Below, piece by piece: positions 37,259 to 45,528 of a DNA stretch of 64,000 bases (position 1 is its first letter; each line of letters starts with the position of its first letter). The translations under genes and the position numbers were made by a program. The stretch is taken from assembly GCA_030827125.1 (NCBI GenBank), contig JAURFD010000009.1, positions 48,759 through 112,758 of the forward strand, written 5' to 3'. The notes beneath the pieces are model-generated. The model saw only the letters and a program-made list of their open reading frames with translations, was not told where the DNA came from and made no database searches. The DNA comes from Candidatus Nanopelagicales bacterium (GTDB lineage: Bacteria > Actinomycetota > Actinomycetes > S36-B12).

Positions 37259-38413
37259 ATGTCAACAGGCGTAGAGCGCGATGCCTGGGGCTTCTATCTG
37301 CACGTTCCGTTTTGTGCCACCCGGTGTGGCTACTGCGACTTCAACACCTACACGGCCGCGGAGTTAGGTCCGGGGGCGGATCGGGCGACCTACGCCGACA
37401 CGCTCATCGCGGAGATCACGCTCGCTCGTGAGTCCCTGCCCCAGGCGCCGCCGATCGATACTGTCTTCTTCGGCGGTGGCACTCCGACGCTCATTGGGGC
37501 GGACGACCTGGTGCGCGTGCTCGCTTCTCTTCGGGCGACCTTTGGGCTCTCTCCCGATGCTGAGGTGACCACCGAGGCCAATCCGGACTCGGTGAACGCG
37601 TCCGCGCTCGAGACACTGCGGGAGGGCGGCTTCACTCGGATGTCGTTCGGCGTTCAGAGCCTGGTTCCGCAGGTGCTGGCGGTCCTGGAGCGGACCCACA
37701 CCCCGGGCAGATCCTTGGCGGCCATCGTCGAAGCCCGGGCCGCGGGGTTTGAGCACGTCAGCGCCGACCTCATCTATGCCACACCGGGGGAGACCGACGA
37801 GGACCTGCGGACCTCCGTGGCCCAGGTGTTGGACGCCGGTGTGGATCACATCTCGGCGTACTCACTGATCGTCGAGGACGGCACGCGACTTGCCGCGCGC
37901 GTTCGTCGCGGCGAGATCCCCGCCCCCGATGACGATGTGGCGGCGGAACGCTACGTGCTCATTGATGAGATGGCCAGTGCCGCGGGCCTCCCGTGGTACG
38001 AGGTCTCCAACTGGGCGGTGCCGGGGTCGGAATGCCGCCACAACCTCGGCTACTGGCGTGGCAGCGCGTGGTGGGGTGCCGGTCCTGGAGCGCACGGATT
38101 CGTTCAGGGACGCCGCTGGTGGAATCACAAACATCCGGCGACCTACGCGGCGGCGGTTGGGCGAGGTGAGCTGCCGGTTGCCGGTGACGAAGTTCTCACC
38201 GCTCATGAGATAACTGTCGAGAGCATCATGCTCGGCACCCGGTTGCGCGAAGGCCTCCCGCTCGCGAAGGTCGAGGGACCAGCGCTGGACGAACTAGCAG
38301 CCGATGGGCTCGTAGAGACACGAGATGCGGCGGTGGTCCTCACCGATCGTGGACGACTGCTCGCCGATGCCGTCGTACGACGGCTGTTGGATGATCCACC
38401 TTCTGCGCAGTGA
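37259..38413 (+). CDS. hemW: radical SAM heme chaperone HemW
   Basis: 384 aa HemN-like protein, formerly annotated as coproporphyrinogen dehydrogenase. The CX3CX2C cluster motif is CATRCGYCDF near residue 20, followed by FFGGGTPTL and the SAM-binding GVQS segment. The HemW C-terminal domain is present, so it is more likely a haem carrier than an oxidase. The ATG lacks a Shine-Dalgarno; GACAAT 6 bases upstream suggests a leaderless mRNA. The lepA-hemW-hrcA-dnaJ order is widely conserved. Confidence 0.93.
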   Translation: MSTGVERDAWGFYLHVPFCATRCGYCDFNTYTAAELGPGADRATYADTLIAEITLARESLPQAPPIDTVFFGGGTPTLIGADDLVRVLASLRATFGLSPDAEVTTEANPDSVNASALETLREGGFTRMSFGVQSLVPQVLAVLERTHTPGRSLAAIVEARAAGFEHVSADLIYATPGETDEDLRTSVAQVLDAGVDHISAYSLIVEDGTRLAARVRRGEIPAPDDDVAAERYVLIDEMASAAGLPWYEVSNWAVPGSECRHNLGYWRGSAWWGAGPGAHGFVQGRRWWNHKHPATYAAAVGRGELPVAGDEVLTAHEITVESIMLGTRLREGLPLAKVEGPALDELAADGLVETRDAAVVLTDRGRLLADAVVRRLLDDPPSAQ

Positions 38414-38470
38414 CCGCGGGCAATTCGTCCACAAGGCCGCGGAAACTGCGAAGACGGTGAAGTCGTGGCC

Positions 38471-38923
38471 CTATGGGCGGAGGGGGCGTCCCTCGGCATC
38501 GGTCGTGATCGTCGAGCCGCTGATGATCAAGATCCCCTCGATTAGGCCCCAGATGCTGCCGAGCCCGCAGGTGGCGATTGTCACGAGAATCTGCAGGACG
38601 CCGATGGTGGTGTAGCCCAGATAGAAGCGGTGGACGCCGAAGCCGCCGAGGAAGATGCCCAGCAGACCCGCGGTGAGCCGAGACTTCGCGTAGGGGTCGT
38701 ACGGCGGATACGCCGGGTAGCCCGGATACGCCGGGTAGCCCGGCTGCGCGTAGTAGTTCGGTGGGTACCCGGGTGGCGGGGGCTGGGGAGGATACGCCGG
38801 CGGCGGAGCCTGAGGGGGATACGCCGGTGGTGGGGCTTGCGGGGGCTGATCGGCGCCGGTTGGTGCCTGCGGTGCCTGACCCGCGGGGTCGGGATCGTGG
38901 TGCTCGGGGGTGGGATTGGTCAC
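38471..38923 (-). CDS. TM2-domain membrane protein with Pro/Tyr-rich N-terminus
   Basis: 150 aa. The first 85 residues are Pro/Ala/Gln/Tyr-rich with short repeats (PPAYPPQAP, PGYPAYPG). The rest is a TM2 domain: SRLTAGLLGIFLGGFGVHRFYLG, then a second helix with GLGSIWGLIEGILI. GTG 38923 has a strong GAGGAGG 5 bases upstream; the longer open frame was rejected. The disordered Pro/Tyr tail probably faces the cytoplasm and binds partners. Function unknown. Confidence 0.85.
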   Translation of the reverse strand: MTNPTPEHHDPDPAGQAPQAPTGADQPPQAPPPAYPPQAPPPAYPPQPPPPGYPPNYYAQPGYPAYPGYPAYPPYDPYAKSRLTAGLLGIFLGGFGVHRFYLGYTTIGVLQILVTIATCGLGSIWGLIEGILIISGSTITTDAEGRPLRP

Positions 38924-38967
38924 GGGACCTCCTCGTCGACAGGACCCATGATGCCGGACGACGTAGA

Positions 38968-38994
38968 CTGGCACTCCAAGTTGCCGAGTGCCAG
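38968..38994 (+). promoter_or_regulatory. CIRCE operator for HrcA
   Basis: CTGGCACTC and GAGTGCCAG separated by exactly 9 bases, the 9-9-9 form of CIRCE. It starts inside a -10-like TAGACT (38964-38969) and ends 38 bases before hrcA. HrcA bound here would block the hrcA-dnaJ promoter until heat shock. Confidence 0.88.
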
Positions 38995-39032
38995 GGCAGA
39001 TTCCCAGGCCGATATCGCTCCCGGGAGGTGCG

Positions 39033-40046
39033 ATGCTCGAGGAACGTCGCCTCGCGGTGCTCCGCGCCATCGTGGAGGATTACGTCGCCACCCGCGAACC
39101 GGTCGGGAGCAAGGCGTTGGTCGAACGCCATGGACTCGGGGTGTCCAGCGCGACCATCCGCAACGACATGGCGGCTCTCGAAGACGAGGGCTACATCGCC
39201 CAACCGCACACCAGTGCCGGACGCATCCCTACCGATCTGGGTTACCGCGCTTTCGTTGACCGCCTAGCGGGGGTCAAGCCGATGTCCGCCGCCGAGCGTC
39301 GCGCGATTGCCAACTTCCTCGCCGGTGCCGTCGACCTCGACGACGTGGTGGCGCGCAGCGTTCGACTTCTTGCGCAGATCACCCGGCAGGTGGCGCTGGT
39401 GCAGTACCCCTCGCTTGTCCAGTCGACCGTCCGACATCTAGAGATCGTGCGGATCAGCGACACGCGGTTGCTGTTGGTTCTCATCGCCGATACCGGTCGT
39501 GTTGAACAGCGTGCGGTCGACCTGCCCGCACCCCTGGACGAAGAAGCGCTCGGTCGCCTACGTCAGCGGGTCACCGAAGCGGTGACCGGCCAACGGTGCG
39601 AGGACTTTGCGGTGCTGCTTGGGGATCTCGCCGACTCCTTTCCGCGCGATGAGCGCGGCGCGGTCGCCGTCGTGGTGAGCACCCTCATGGAGACGACTCT
39701 GGACACGGTGGAGCAGCGAATCATGCTCGGGGGCACCGCCAATCTCGCGCGCAACCGTGACGCCTTCACCGTCAGCATCGAACCGGTCCTTGAGGCGCTC
39801 GAGGAGCAGGTGGTCCTGCTGCGCTTGCTCGGTGAAGTGTCCGGGGAGGTGAGCGTCCGCATTGGTCACGAAAACCCGGTGGAGGACCTCCAGGCCACGA
39901 GTGTGGTGGCAACGGGATACGGTCGTGGTGAGTCGGTCGTTGCGGGGGTCGGCATTGTGGGGCCCACGCACATGGACTACCCGGGCACCATGTCCTCCGT
40001 CCACGCCGTCGCGCAATACCTCAGCCGAATCCTCGACGAGAACTGA
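39033..40046 (+). CDS. hrcA: heat-inducible transcription repressor HrcA
   Basis: 337 aa. N-terminal winged helix ([55 protein letters not shown]), then a GAF-like dimer domain and the C-terminal HrcA domain. ATG 39033 has GGGAGG 5 bases upstream; the 15-residue extension in the longer frame was rejected. It represses its own operon through the CIRCE just upstream. The stop overlaps dnaJ. Confidence 0.96.
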   Translation: MLEERRLAVLRAIVEDYVATREPVGSKALVERHGLGVSSATIRNDMAALEDEGYIAQPHTSAGRIPTDLGYRAFVDRLAGVKPMSAAERRAIANFLAGAVDLDDVVARSVRLLAQITRQVALVQYPSLVQSTVRHLEIVRISDTRLLLVLIADTGRVEQRAVDLPAPLDEEALGRLRQRVTEAVTGQRCEDFAVLLGDLADSFPRDERGAVAVVVSTLMETTLDTVEQRIMLGGTANLARNRDAFTVSIEPVLEALEEQVVLLRLLGEVSGEVSVRIGHENPVEDLQATSVVATGYGRGESVVAGVGIVGPTHMDYPGTMSSVHAVAQYLSRILDEN

Positions 40047-41179
40047 TGCCTGTGGCCACCGACTACTACGCCCTGCTCGGCGTCGCCCGCGACTCCGGCC
40101 CGGACGAGATTAAGCGCGCCTACCGCAAGCTGGCTCGTGAACTCCACCCGGACGTCAACCCCGACCCCGCCGCGGTGGATCGCTTCAAGGAAGTGACCGC
40201 GGCATACGAGGTGTTGAGCGACCCCGAGAAGCGGCAGATGTACGACCTCGGCGGTGACCCTTTCCATGCGGGCGGCGGGGGCTTTGGGGCGAGTTTCGAC
40301 TTCGGCGACATCATGGACGCCTTCTTCGGTGGCGGTCAGCCACGTGGACCGCGACCACGCGTACGCCGAGGTCAAGACGCCCTCATCCGGCTGCAGGTCG
40401 ACCTCGCCGAGACGATCTTCGGTGCCGAACGCGAGATCCAGGTCGACACGGCCGTGGTGTGTACGTCGTGCGAGGGTGCCGGCACCGCGCCTGGGACACA
40501 TCCGGCCACCTGCCCGATGTGCAAGGGCCGCGGCGAAATCCAAAACGTCCAGCGATCGTTCCTCGGTCAAGTCATGACCTCTCGGCCGTGTCCGCAGTGC
40601 CAAGGGTTCGGCACGACGATCCCGACTCCGTGTGTCGAGTGCTCCGGGGAGGGCCGCGTCCGTACGCGGACGACGCTTACCGTGAGTATCCCCCCGGGTG
40701 TCGACACCGGAACCCGGATCCAACTTGCCGGACGCGGTGAGGTGGGGCCCGGCGGGGGTGACCCGGGAGACCTGTTCGTCGAGATCGTGCAGATCGCGCA
40801 CCCTGTGTTCGAGCGTCGGGGCGATGACCTGCACTGCGTCGTTGAGGTACCCATGGCCTCGGCGGCTCTGGGCACGTCGATGATCCTGGAAACGCTCGAT
40901 GGGGACGAGTCGGTGCAGATCGCTGCCGGCACGCAGCCGCAAGCGGTGATCACCCTGCGGGGTCGAGGCGTTCCGCGTCTGCGCGGTTCCGGCCGTGGCG
41001 ACATTCACATTCACCTCGATGTGCGCACTCCTACGCGGCTCACGGCCCGGCAGGAAGAACTGCTTCGTGACCTGGCCTCTGAACGCGGCGAGGAAGGTGC
41101 TCGCTTGCGCACTCAGGAGCAGTCGGAGGAGTCGGGCGGCTTCTTCTCCCGGCTCCGGGGTGCGTTCAGCGGTCGCTGA
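40046..41179 (+). CDS. dnaJ: chaperone DnaJ (DnaJ2 type)
   Basis: Co-chaperone of DnaK. 377 aa type I protein: J domain with HPD (ELHPDVNPD), short Gly/Phe segment (GGGGFGASFDFG), four CxxCxGxG zinc repeats (CTSCEGAG, CPMCKGRG, CPQCQGFG, CVECSGEG) and a C-terminal client domain. Position in the hrcA operon identifies it as the second DnaJ of actinobacteria; the dnaK-linked copy is elsewhere. The ATG shares a base with the hrcA stop. Confidence 0.96.
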   Translation: MPVATDYYALLGVARDSGPDEIKRAYRKLARELHPDVNPDPAAVDRFKEVTAAYEVLSDPEKRQMYDLGGDPFHAGGGGFGASFDFGDIMDAFFGGGQPRGPRPRVRRGQDALIRLQVDLAETIFGAEREIQVDTAVVCTSCEGAGTAPGTHPATCPMCKGRGEIQNVQRSFLGQVMTSRPCPQCQGFGTTIPTPCVECSGEGRVRTRTTLTVSIPPGVDTGTRIQLAGRGEVGPGGGDPGDLFVEIVQIAHPVFERRGDDLHCVVEVPMASAALGTSMILETLDGDESVQIAAGTQPQAVITLRGRGVPRLRGSGRGDIHIHLDVRTPTRLTARQEELLRDLASERGEEGARLRTQEQSEESGGFFSRLRGAFSGR

Positions 41180-41937
41180 TGGGACTGCACACCTTCCTCG
41201 CGCCAGCGTTGGACGATGCCGTCGTTGGCGGTGAAGTGCGCATCACGGGCACCGAAGCCCACCACGCGGCGCAGGTCCTGCGGGTGCGACCGGGCGAGCT
41301 CATTGACGTCGTTGACGGTGCCGGCCGTCGTGTCCATGGCGACGTCACATCCGCTGAGCGCAGTCACGTCACGATTCGCGTGATCTCCGTCATCGACGAG
41401 CCAGATCCACGGCCGCGGCTCACGGTGGTTCAGGCACTGGCTAAGTCGGACCGCGGCGAGCGCGCGGTGGAGACGTTGACCGAGGTCGGCGTCGACGTCA
41501 TCGTCCCGTGGGCCGCTGCCCACTCCGTGGTTCGCTGGGATAGCGAACGGTCACGACGTGGTGTCGACCGCTGGCGGTCGACCGCGCACGCGGCGGGCAA
41601 ACAGGCACGTCGGGCGCGGCTGCCGCACGTGACGGACGTCCACGTGACGGACGAGGTCGCGCGACTGGTGTCCACGGCCACACTCGCGCTCGTTCTCGAC
41701 GAGGAGGCAGGCACGCCGCTCTCGGCGTACGACGTACCCGCTGACGGTGATGTCATCCTCATTGTGGGCCCCGAGGGGGGAGTCAGCGATGCCGAACGTG
41801 AAGTGTTCGCGGCGGCCGGGGCGTTGCCGGCCCGGCTTGGCCCAACGGTGCTGCGCACGTCGACCGCGGGCACCGTGGCGGCGGGAATCGTGCTCTCGTC
41901 GACGGGACGATGGCGAGATGGCAGGATGAATCCGTGA
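41179..41937 (+). CDS. rsmE: 16S rRNA m3U1498 methyltransferase
   Basis: 252 aa SPOUT-fold methyltransferase. N-terminal PUA-like domain (HHAAQVLRVRPGELIDVVDGAG), then the knotted SAM domain with LIVGPEGGVSDAERE and LRTSTAGTVAAGI. Its ATG overlaps the dnaJ stop, and its own stop overlaps the HIT gene. The hrcA-dnaJ-rsmE order is common. Confidence 0.94.
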   Translation: MGLHTFLAPALDDAVVGGEVRITGTEAHHAAQVLRVRPGELIDVVDGAGRRVHGDVTSAERSHVTIRVISVIDEPDPRPRLTVVQALAKSDRGERAVETLTEVGVDVIVPWAAAHSVVRWDSERSRRGVDRWRSTAHAAGKQARRARLPHVTDVHVTDEVARLVSTATLALVLDEEAGTPLSAYDVPADGDVILIVGPEGGVSDAEREVFAAAGALPARLGPTVLRTSTAGTVAAGIVLSSTGRWRDGRMNP

Positions 41938-42278
41938 GTGAGTGTCTGTTCTGTGCCATCGCGGCGGGTGACATCCCTGGCGACGTGCTGGTCCGGACCG
42001 ACCGCGTGATGGCCTTCCGCGACATCGACCCCAAGGCGCCGACCCACATCCTCATCATCCCCATCGAGCACTACGACGATGTGCCGTCCGTAGCCCTGGC
42101 CGATGCCTCATTGGCGGGCGAGATCTTCGAGGTGGCGGCCGGGCTCGCTGCGGCCGAGGGGATCGACCAGACCGGGCATCGACTCGTGGCCAACACCGGG
42201 CAACAAGGTGGTCAGACCGTCGGCCATGCCCACGTGCACCTGCTCGGTGGTCGCTCACTCGGCTGGCCGCCCGGCTGA
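41934..42278 (+). CDS. HIT-family nucleotide hydrolase
   Basis: 114 aa from GTG 41934 (VSECLFCAIAAGDIPGD), overlapping the rsmE stop. The histidine triad is HAHVHLL, preceded by NTGQQGGQTVGH. HIT proteins of this Hint type hydrolyse adenosine phosphoramidates or acyl-adenylates. CAGGAT 6 bases upstream may be an internal leaderless -10. The substrate in this organism is unknown. Confidence 0.92.
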   Translation: MSECLFCAIAAGDIPGDVLVRTDRVMAFRDIDPKAPTHILIIPIEHYDDVPSVALADASLAGEIFEVAAGLAAAEGIDQTGHRLVANTGQQGGQTVGHAHVHLLGGRSLGWPPG

Positions 42279-42282
42279 ACGG

Positions 42283-42288
42283 TACGAT
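42283..42288 (+). promoter_or_regulatory. leaderless-type -10 of phoH
   Basis: TACGAT ends 9 bases before ATG 42298, with no Shine-Dalgarno in the 19-base gap after the HIT gene. Confidence 0.45.
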
Positions 42289-42297
42289 CACCCCACG

Positions 42298-43308
42298 ATG
42301 ACGATCACCCCCGCCCAAGCGACGATCACGGTTCCCTCCAGCCAACCCATGGTGGCCCTGCTGGGCCCGGGCGATGAGTTCCTCCGTGTGATTGAGGCCC
42401 AGTTCGCCGAGGCGGATATCCATGTCCGCGGCAATGAGATCACCATTTCCGGTGAGGGTGAAGACGTCGGACTCATCGAACTCCTCATCGCCGAGATGCT
42501 CGCGGTCCTGCGGACCGGCCAGGGCCTCACCAGTGAATCGGTCGAGCGCAGCATTGCGCTTCTGCGATCGGGGACCAGGCCCGCCGAGGTGCTGTCGACA
42601 AACATCTTGAGTTCACGCGGCCGCACGATTCGTGCGAAGTCGTTAAACCAAAAGCGCTACGTCGACGCGATCGATGCCAACACGGTGACCTTCGGCATCG
42701 GACCCGCCGGAACGGGCAAGACCTACCTCGCCGTGGCGAAGGCCGTTCAGGCCCTCCAGGCCAAGAAGGTGTCGCGAATCATCCTCACGCGGCCGGCCGT
42801 GGAGGCGGGGGAACGGCTCGGGTTCCTCCCCGGCACCCTGTCGGAGAAGATCGATCCCTATCTGCGACCGCTGTACGACGCCCTCCATGACATGTTGGAT
42901 CCGGACTCGATCCCACGCCTCATCACCAGCGGGACCATCGAGATCGCGCCGCTCGCCTATATGCGCGGCCGCACGCTCAACGATGCCTTCATCATCTTGG
43001 ACGAGGCGCAAAACACCACGCCTGAGCAGATGAAGATGTTCCTCACCCGCCTGGGCTTCGGTTCCACCATGGTGGTCACCGGCGACGTCACCCAGGTCGA
43101 TCTGCCCGTGGCCACCACCTCCGGGCTGAAGGTGGTGCAGGGCATCCTCGAGGGCATGGATGACGTGTCGTTCTGCACCCTGACGTCGGCCGACGTCGTG
43201 CGGCACCGGCTGGTGGGACGCATCGTGGAGGCCTATGGACGCTACGACGCGGAGGTGGCGTCGGCACAGGGAATCGATGCCAAACGCCGTGGGCCGCGTC
43301 GGGCCTAG
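42298..43308 (+). CDS. phoH: PhoH-like ATPase
   Basis: 336 aa. An N-terminal KH-like region (residues 20-110), then the PhoH P-loop domain with Walker A GPAGTGKT (135-142) and Walker B FIILDEAQNTTPEQMKMFLTRLG. PhoH next to ybeY is conserved across bacteria and points to rRNA processing or RNA helicase activity rather than a phosphate response. The start at 42298 avoids the overlap of the longer frame with the HIT gene. Confidence 0.94.
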   Translation: MTITPAQATITVPSSQPMVALLGPGDEFLRVIEAQFAEADIHVRGNEITISGEGEDVGLIELLIAEMLAVLRTGQGLTSESVERSIALLRSGTRPAEVLSTNILSSRGRTIRAKSLNQKRYVDAIDANTVTFGIGPAGTGKTYLAVAKAVQALQAKKVSRIILTRPAVEAGERLGFLPGTLSEKIDPYLRPLYDALHDMLDPDSIPRLITSGTIEIAPLAYMRGRTLNDAFIILDEAQNTTPEQMKMFLTRLGFGSTMVVTGDVTQVDLPVATTSGLKVVQGILEGMDDVSFCTLTSADVVRHRLVGRIVEAYGRYDAEVASAQGIDAKRRGPRRA

Positions 43309-43324
43309 CGCGGTGAACACAGCC

Positions 43325-43356
43325 ATGAACGTCGAGCGATGAGCATCGAGTTATGA
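43325..43356 (+). other. two chained 5-codon mini-ORFs in front of ybeY
   Basis: ATG 43325 reads MNVER then TGA; ATG 43339 reads MSIEL then TGA; ATG 43353 is ybeY (MNIDV…). Each stop overlaps the next start as ATGA. The units are a 14-base imperfect tandem repeat of the pattern ATGAnnnTCGA, so the ybeY start appears to have been duplicated twice. There is no good Shine-Dalgarno before ybeY, so ribosomes may reach it by stop-start re-initiation. Confidence 0.6.
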
Positions 43357-43829
43357 ATATCGACGTGTCCGATAGTTCGGGGACCGACCTCGCCGACCCC
43401 GAGCACCTCATCACGCAGGCAGCATTCCTGCTTGATCGACTGCGCCTCGATCCGGAGTGCGAACTGTCGATTGCCCTCGTGGGCGAAGCGGAGATGGAGC
43501 GACTCCATGTCGAGTGGATGGACCTCCCAGGCCCGACCGACGTGCTGAGCTTTCCCATGGATGACCTCAGCGTTGGGCCGTTGGAAGGGCCGGCACCGCT
43601 CGGTATCCTCGGCGACATCATCCTGTGCCCCACGGTGGCGGCCCGACAGGGCATTGAGGCGGGTCATTCGGCCACCGCAGAGTTGGAACTGCTGCTCACG
43701 CATGGAGTGCTGCACCTCCTCGGTTTCGACCACGCTGAACCCGACGAACACGCGGTGATGTTCGGGCTGCAGGATGACTTGCTCGCGGAGTGGCGTTCGC
43801 GGGAAGAGGGTTCGAGGGAGAAGGCATGA
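43353..43829 (+). CDS. ybeY: endoribonuclease YbeY
   Basis: Metal-dependent RNase for 16S 3'-end maturation and ribosome quality control. 158 aa with the zinc site HGVLHLLGFDH (H117, H121, H127) and the upstream VLSFPMD segment. It follows phoH by 44 bases; ATG 43353 is the third of three tandem start-like repeats. The stop overlaps the CBS protein gene. Confidence 0.95.
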   Translation: MNIDVSDSSGTDLADPEHLITQAAFLLDRLRLDPECELSIALVGEAEMERLHVEWMDLPGPTDVLSFPMDDLSVGPLEGPAPLGILGDIILCPTVAARQGIEAGHSATAELELLLTHGVLHLLGFDHAEPDEHAVMFGLQDDLLAEWRSREEGSREKA

Positions 43830-45145
43830 GTGCTGATCTGTGGCTGGTTTTGCTCGCCGTGGTGCTCATCGTGCTGACGGGCCTTCTCGTGATGACCGAG
43901 ACCGCCGTTGGCCGTGTGTCGCGATCGCATATCGAGGACCTGGCCCGTGATGACGTCCGCGGGGCAGACCGGTTGCTCGTGGTCCTTGGTGACCGGCCGC
44001 GCTACGTCAACGTACTGCTGTTCCTCTCCACGACGGCTGCGGTTACCGCCACGGTCCTGGTCTCCTTTGTCGGCGTCATCAACCTGCGCGATGACCTTGG
44101 CTGGCCCACATGGGCTGCTCTCCTCATGATCGTCGTGGTTATGGTGGTGATCTCCTACGCGGTTCTCGGCGTGGCGCCGCGTACCCTGGGAAGGCAACAT
44201 GCGGACCGGATCGCTCTGCGTAGCGCCGGAGTCGTTCGTCTCCTCGCCAGCGTCCTGAGTCCACTCGCGACCTTGCTCATCCTCATCGGCAACCTCATTA
44301 CGCCTGGCAAGGGCTATCGCGAGGGTCCCTTCGCTACGCAGGCGGAGTTCCGGGAGCTCGTCGACATCGCCGGAGATGAGGACCTCATCGAGGACGATGA
44401 GCGGGCGATGATTCACTCGGTCTTCGAACTTGGCGACACGTTCGTGCGAGAGGTCATGGTCCCGCGGACCGAAATGATCTACATCGAGCGCCACAAGACT
44501 CTGCGCCAAGCGCTCTCCCTTGGGCTTCGCTCGGGCTTCTCGCGCATCCCGGTCATCGGCGAGAACGCGGACGATGTGATCGGCCTTGTCTATCTCAAGG
44601 ATGTCGTCCGCCGGGTCTTCGACAACCGTGACGCGGAGCAGTCGGAGACGGTGGAGTCGCTCATGCGGCCGACGTTTATGGTCCCGGACAGCAAGCAGGT
44701 CGATGAGTTACTTAAGGACATGCAGGCGGCCCGCACCCACATGGCGATTGTTGTCGATGAGTACGGCGGCACCGCGGGTCTGGTGACGATCGAAGACCTC
44801 CTCGAGGAGATCGTCGGTGAGATCGACGATGAATACGACACCGCTGCACCGGAGGTGGCTCCGCTCGAGGATGGTGCATACCGCGTAAGTGCGCGCATGC
44901 AGGTCGATGACTTCGCCGACCTCATTGACGTCGACATCGACGGTGAGGACGAGGGAGTCGACACTGTCCTGGGGTTGATGGCCAAGCGTCTCGGTCGAGT
45001 GCCCATTCCCGGGGCTGTTGTCGATGTTGATGGCTGGCGGTTGCGTGCCGAGGAGGCGTCGGGCCGTCGCAACCGCATCGGTAGCGTGCTCGCTGTTCCC
45101 ATGGCGCCGGACCCCCCCAAGGACGAGGTCGACGATGACGAGTGA
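43826..45145 (+). CDS. CNNM/CorC-type membrane protein with CBS pair
   Basis: 439 aa often annotated as a hemolysin. A DUF21/CNNM membrane domain (about residues 1-190, four helices), two CBS domains (MVPRTEMIYIERHKT… and TFMVPDSKQ…), then a CorC_HlyC domain at the C-terminus. Relatives export or sense magnesium or cobalt. ATG 43826 overlaps ybeY (ATGA); the longer frame was rejected. The phoH-ybeY-CBS-era order matches Rv2368c-Rv2364c. Confidence 0.92.
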   Translation: MSADLWLVLLAVVLIVLTGLLVMTETAVGRVSRSHIEDLARDDVRGADRLLVVLGDRPRYVNVLLFLSTTAAVTATVLVSFVGVINLRDDLGWPTWAALLMIVVVMVVISYAVLGVAPRTLGRQHADRIALRSAGVVRLLASVLSPLATLLILIGNLITPGKGYREGPFATQAEFRELVDIAGDEDLIEDDERAMIHSVFELGDTFVREVMVPRTEMIYIERHKTLRQALSLGLRSGFSRIPVIGENADDVIGLVYLKDVVRRVFDNRDAEQSETVESLMRPTFMVPDSKQVDELLKDMQAARTHMAIVVDEYGGTAGLVTIEDLLEEIVGEIDDEYDTAAPEVAPLEDGAYRVSARMQVDDFADLIDVDIDGEDEGVDTVLGLMAKRLGRVPIPGAVVDVDGWRLRAEEASGRRNRIGSVLAVPMAPDPPKDEVDDDE

Positions 45146-45494
45146 TGTGCCCGCGGGCCTGAGCGCCGAAGACGCCAAGCTCATGACGCTCGCGCGCGGG
45201 GCGCGCGGCCGGATTGGCAGTGCGCAAGGGGCTGCCCTGCGCGATGAGACGGGTCGGACTTACGCCGCCGCCGACGTCCGCCTGCCGTCCCTGTCGCTGG
45301 GGGCTCTGGATCTTGCGGTGGCGACCGCGGTCTCGTCGGGTTCCCGGGGAGTCGAGGCTGCCGTGATCGTGGGTGCGACACCGGAGAATCCACCGGACTT
45401 CGCCGCCCTGCGTGACCTCGGCGGCCCCGGCGTACCTGTGCATCTGGCCGCCCCCGACGGTTCGATCCTCGCCACGGTCCAGGCGGGGGAGTGA
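45135..45494 (+). CDS. cytidine deaminase-like protein without zinc ligands
   Basis: 119 aa, starting 11 bases inside the CBS gene (ATG 45135). Its length, the Ala-rich helices (LGALDLAVATAVSSG) and the strand VEAAVIVGATPE resemble the cytidine deaminase fold, and actinobacteria often have a cdd-like gene between the CBS protein and era. The zinc and catalytic residues (a Cys/His-Ala-Glu and PCxxC) are absent; the protein has no Cys and one His. It is either a divergent paralogue with a structural role or a misleading resemblance. Confidence 0.6.
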   Translation: MTSDVPAGLSAEDAKLMTLARGARGRIGSAQGAALRDETGRTYAAADVRLPSLSLGALDLAVATAVSSGSRGVEAAVIVGATPENPPDFAALRDLGGPGVPVHLAAPDGSILATVQAGE

Positions 45495-45528
45495 CCCCGC
45501 TCGCGCGGCATAGGGGAGACTGGTCCCA

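Noticed and set aside
37259-38413. Oxygen-independent coproporphyrinogen oxidase (HemN)
   Set aside because: The N-terminus begins at the radical SAM motif as in HemW, and the setting with lepA and hrcA is the HemW one.
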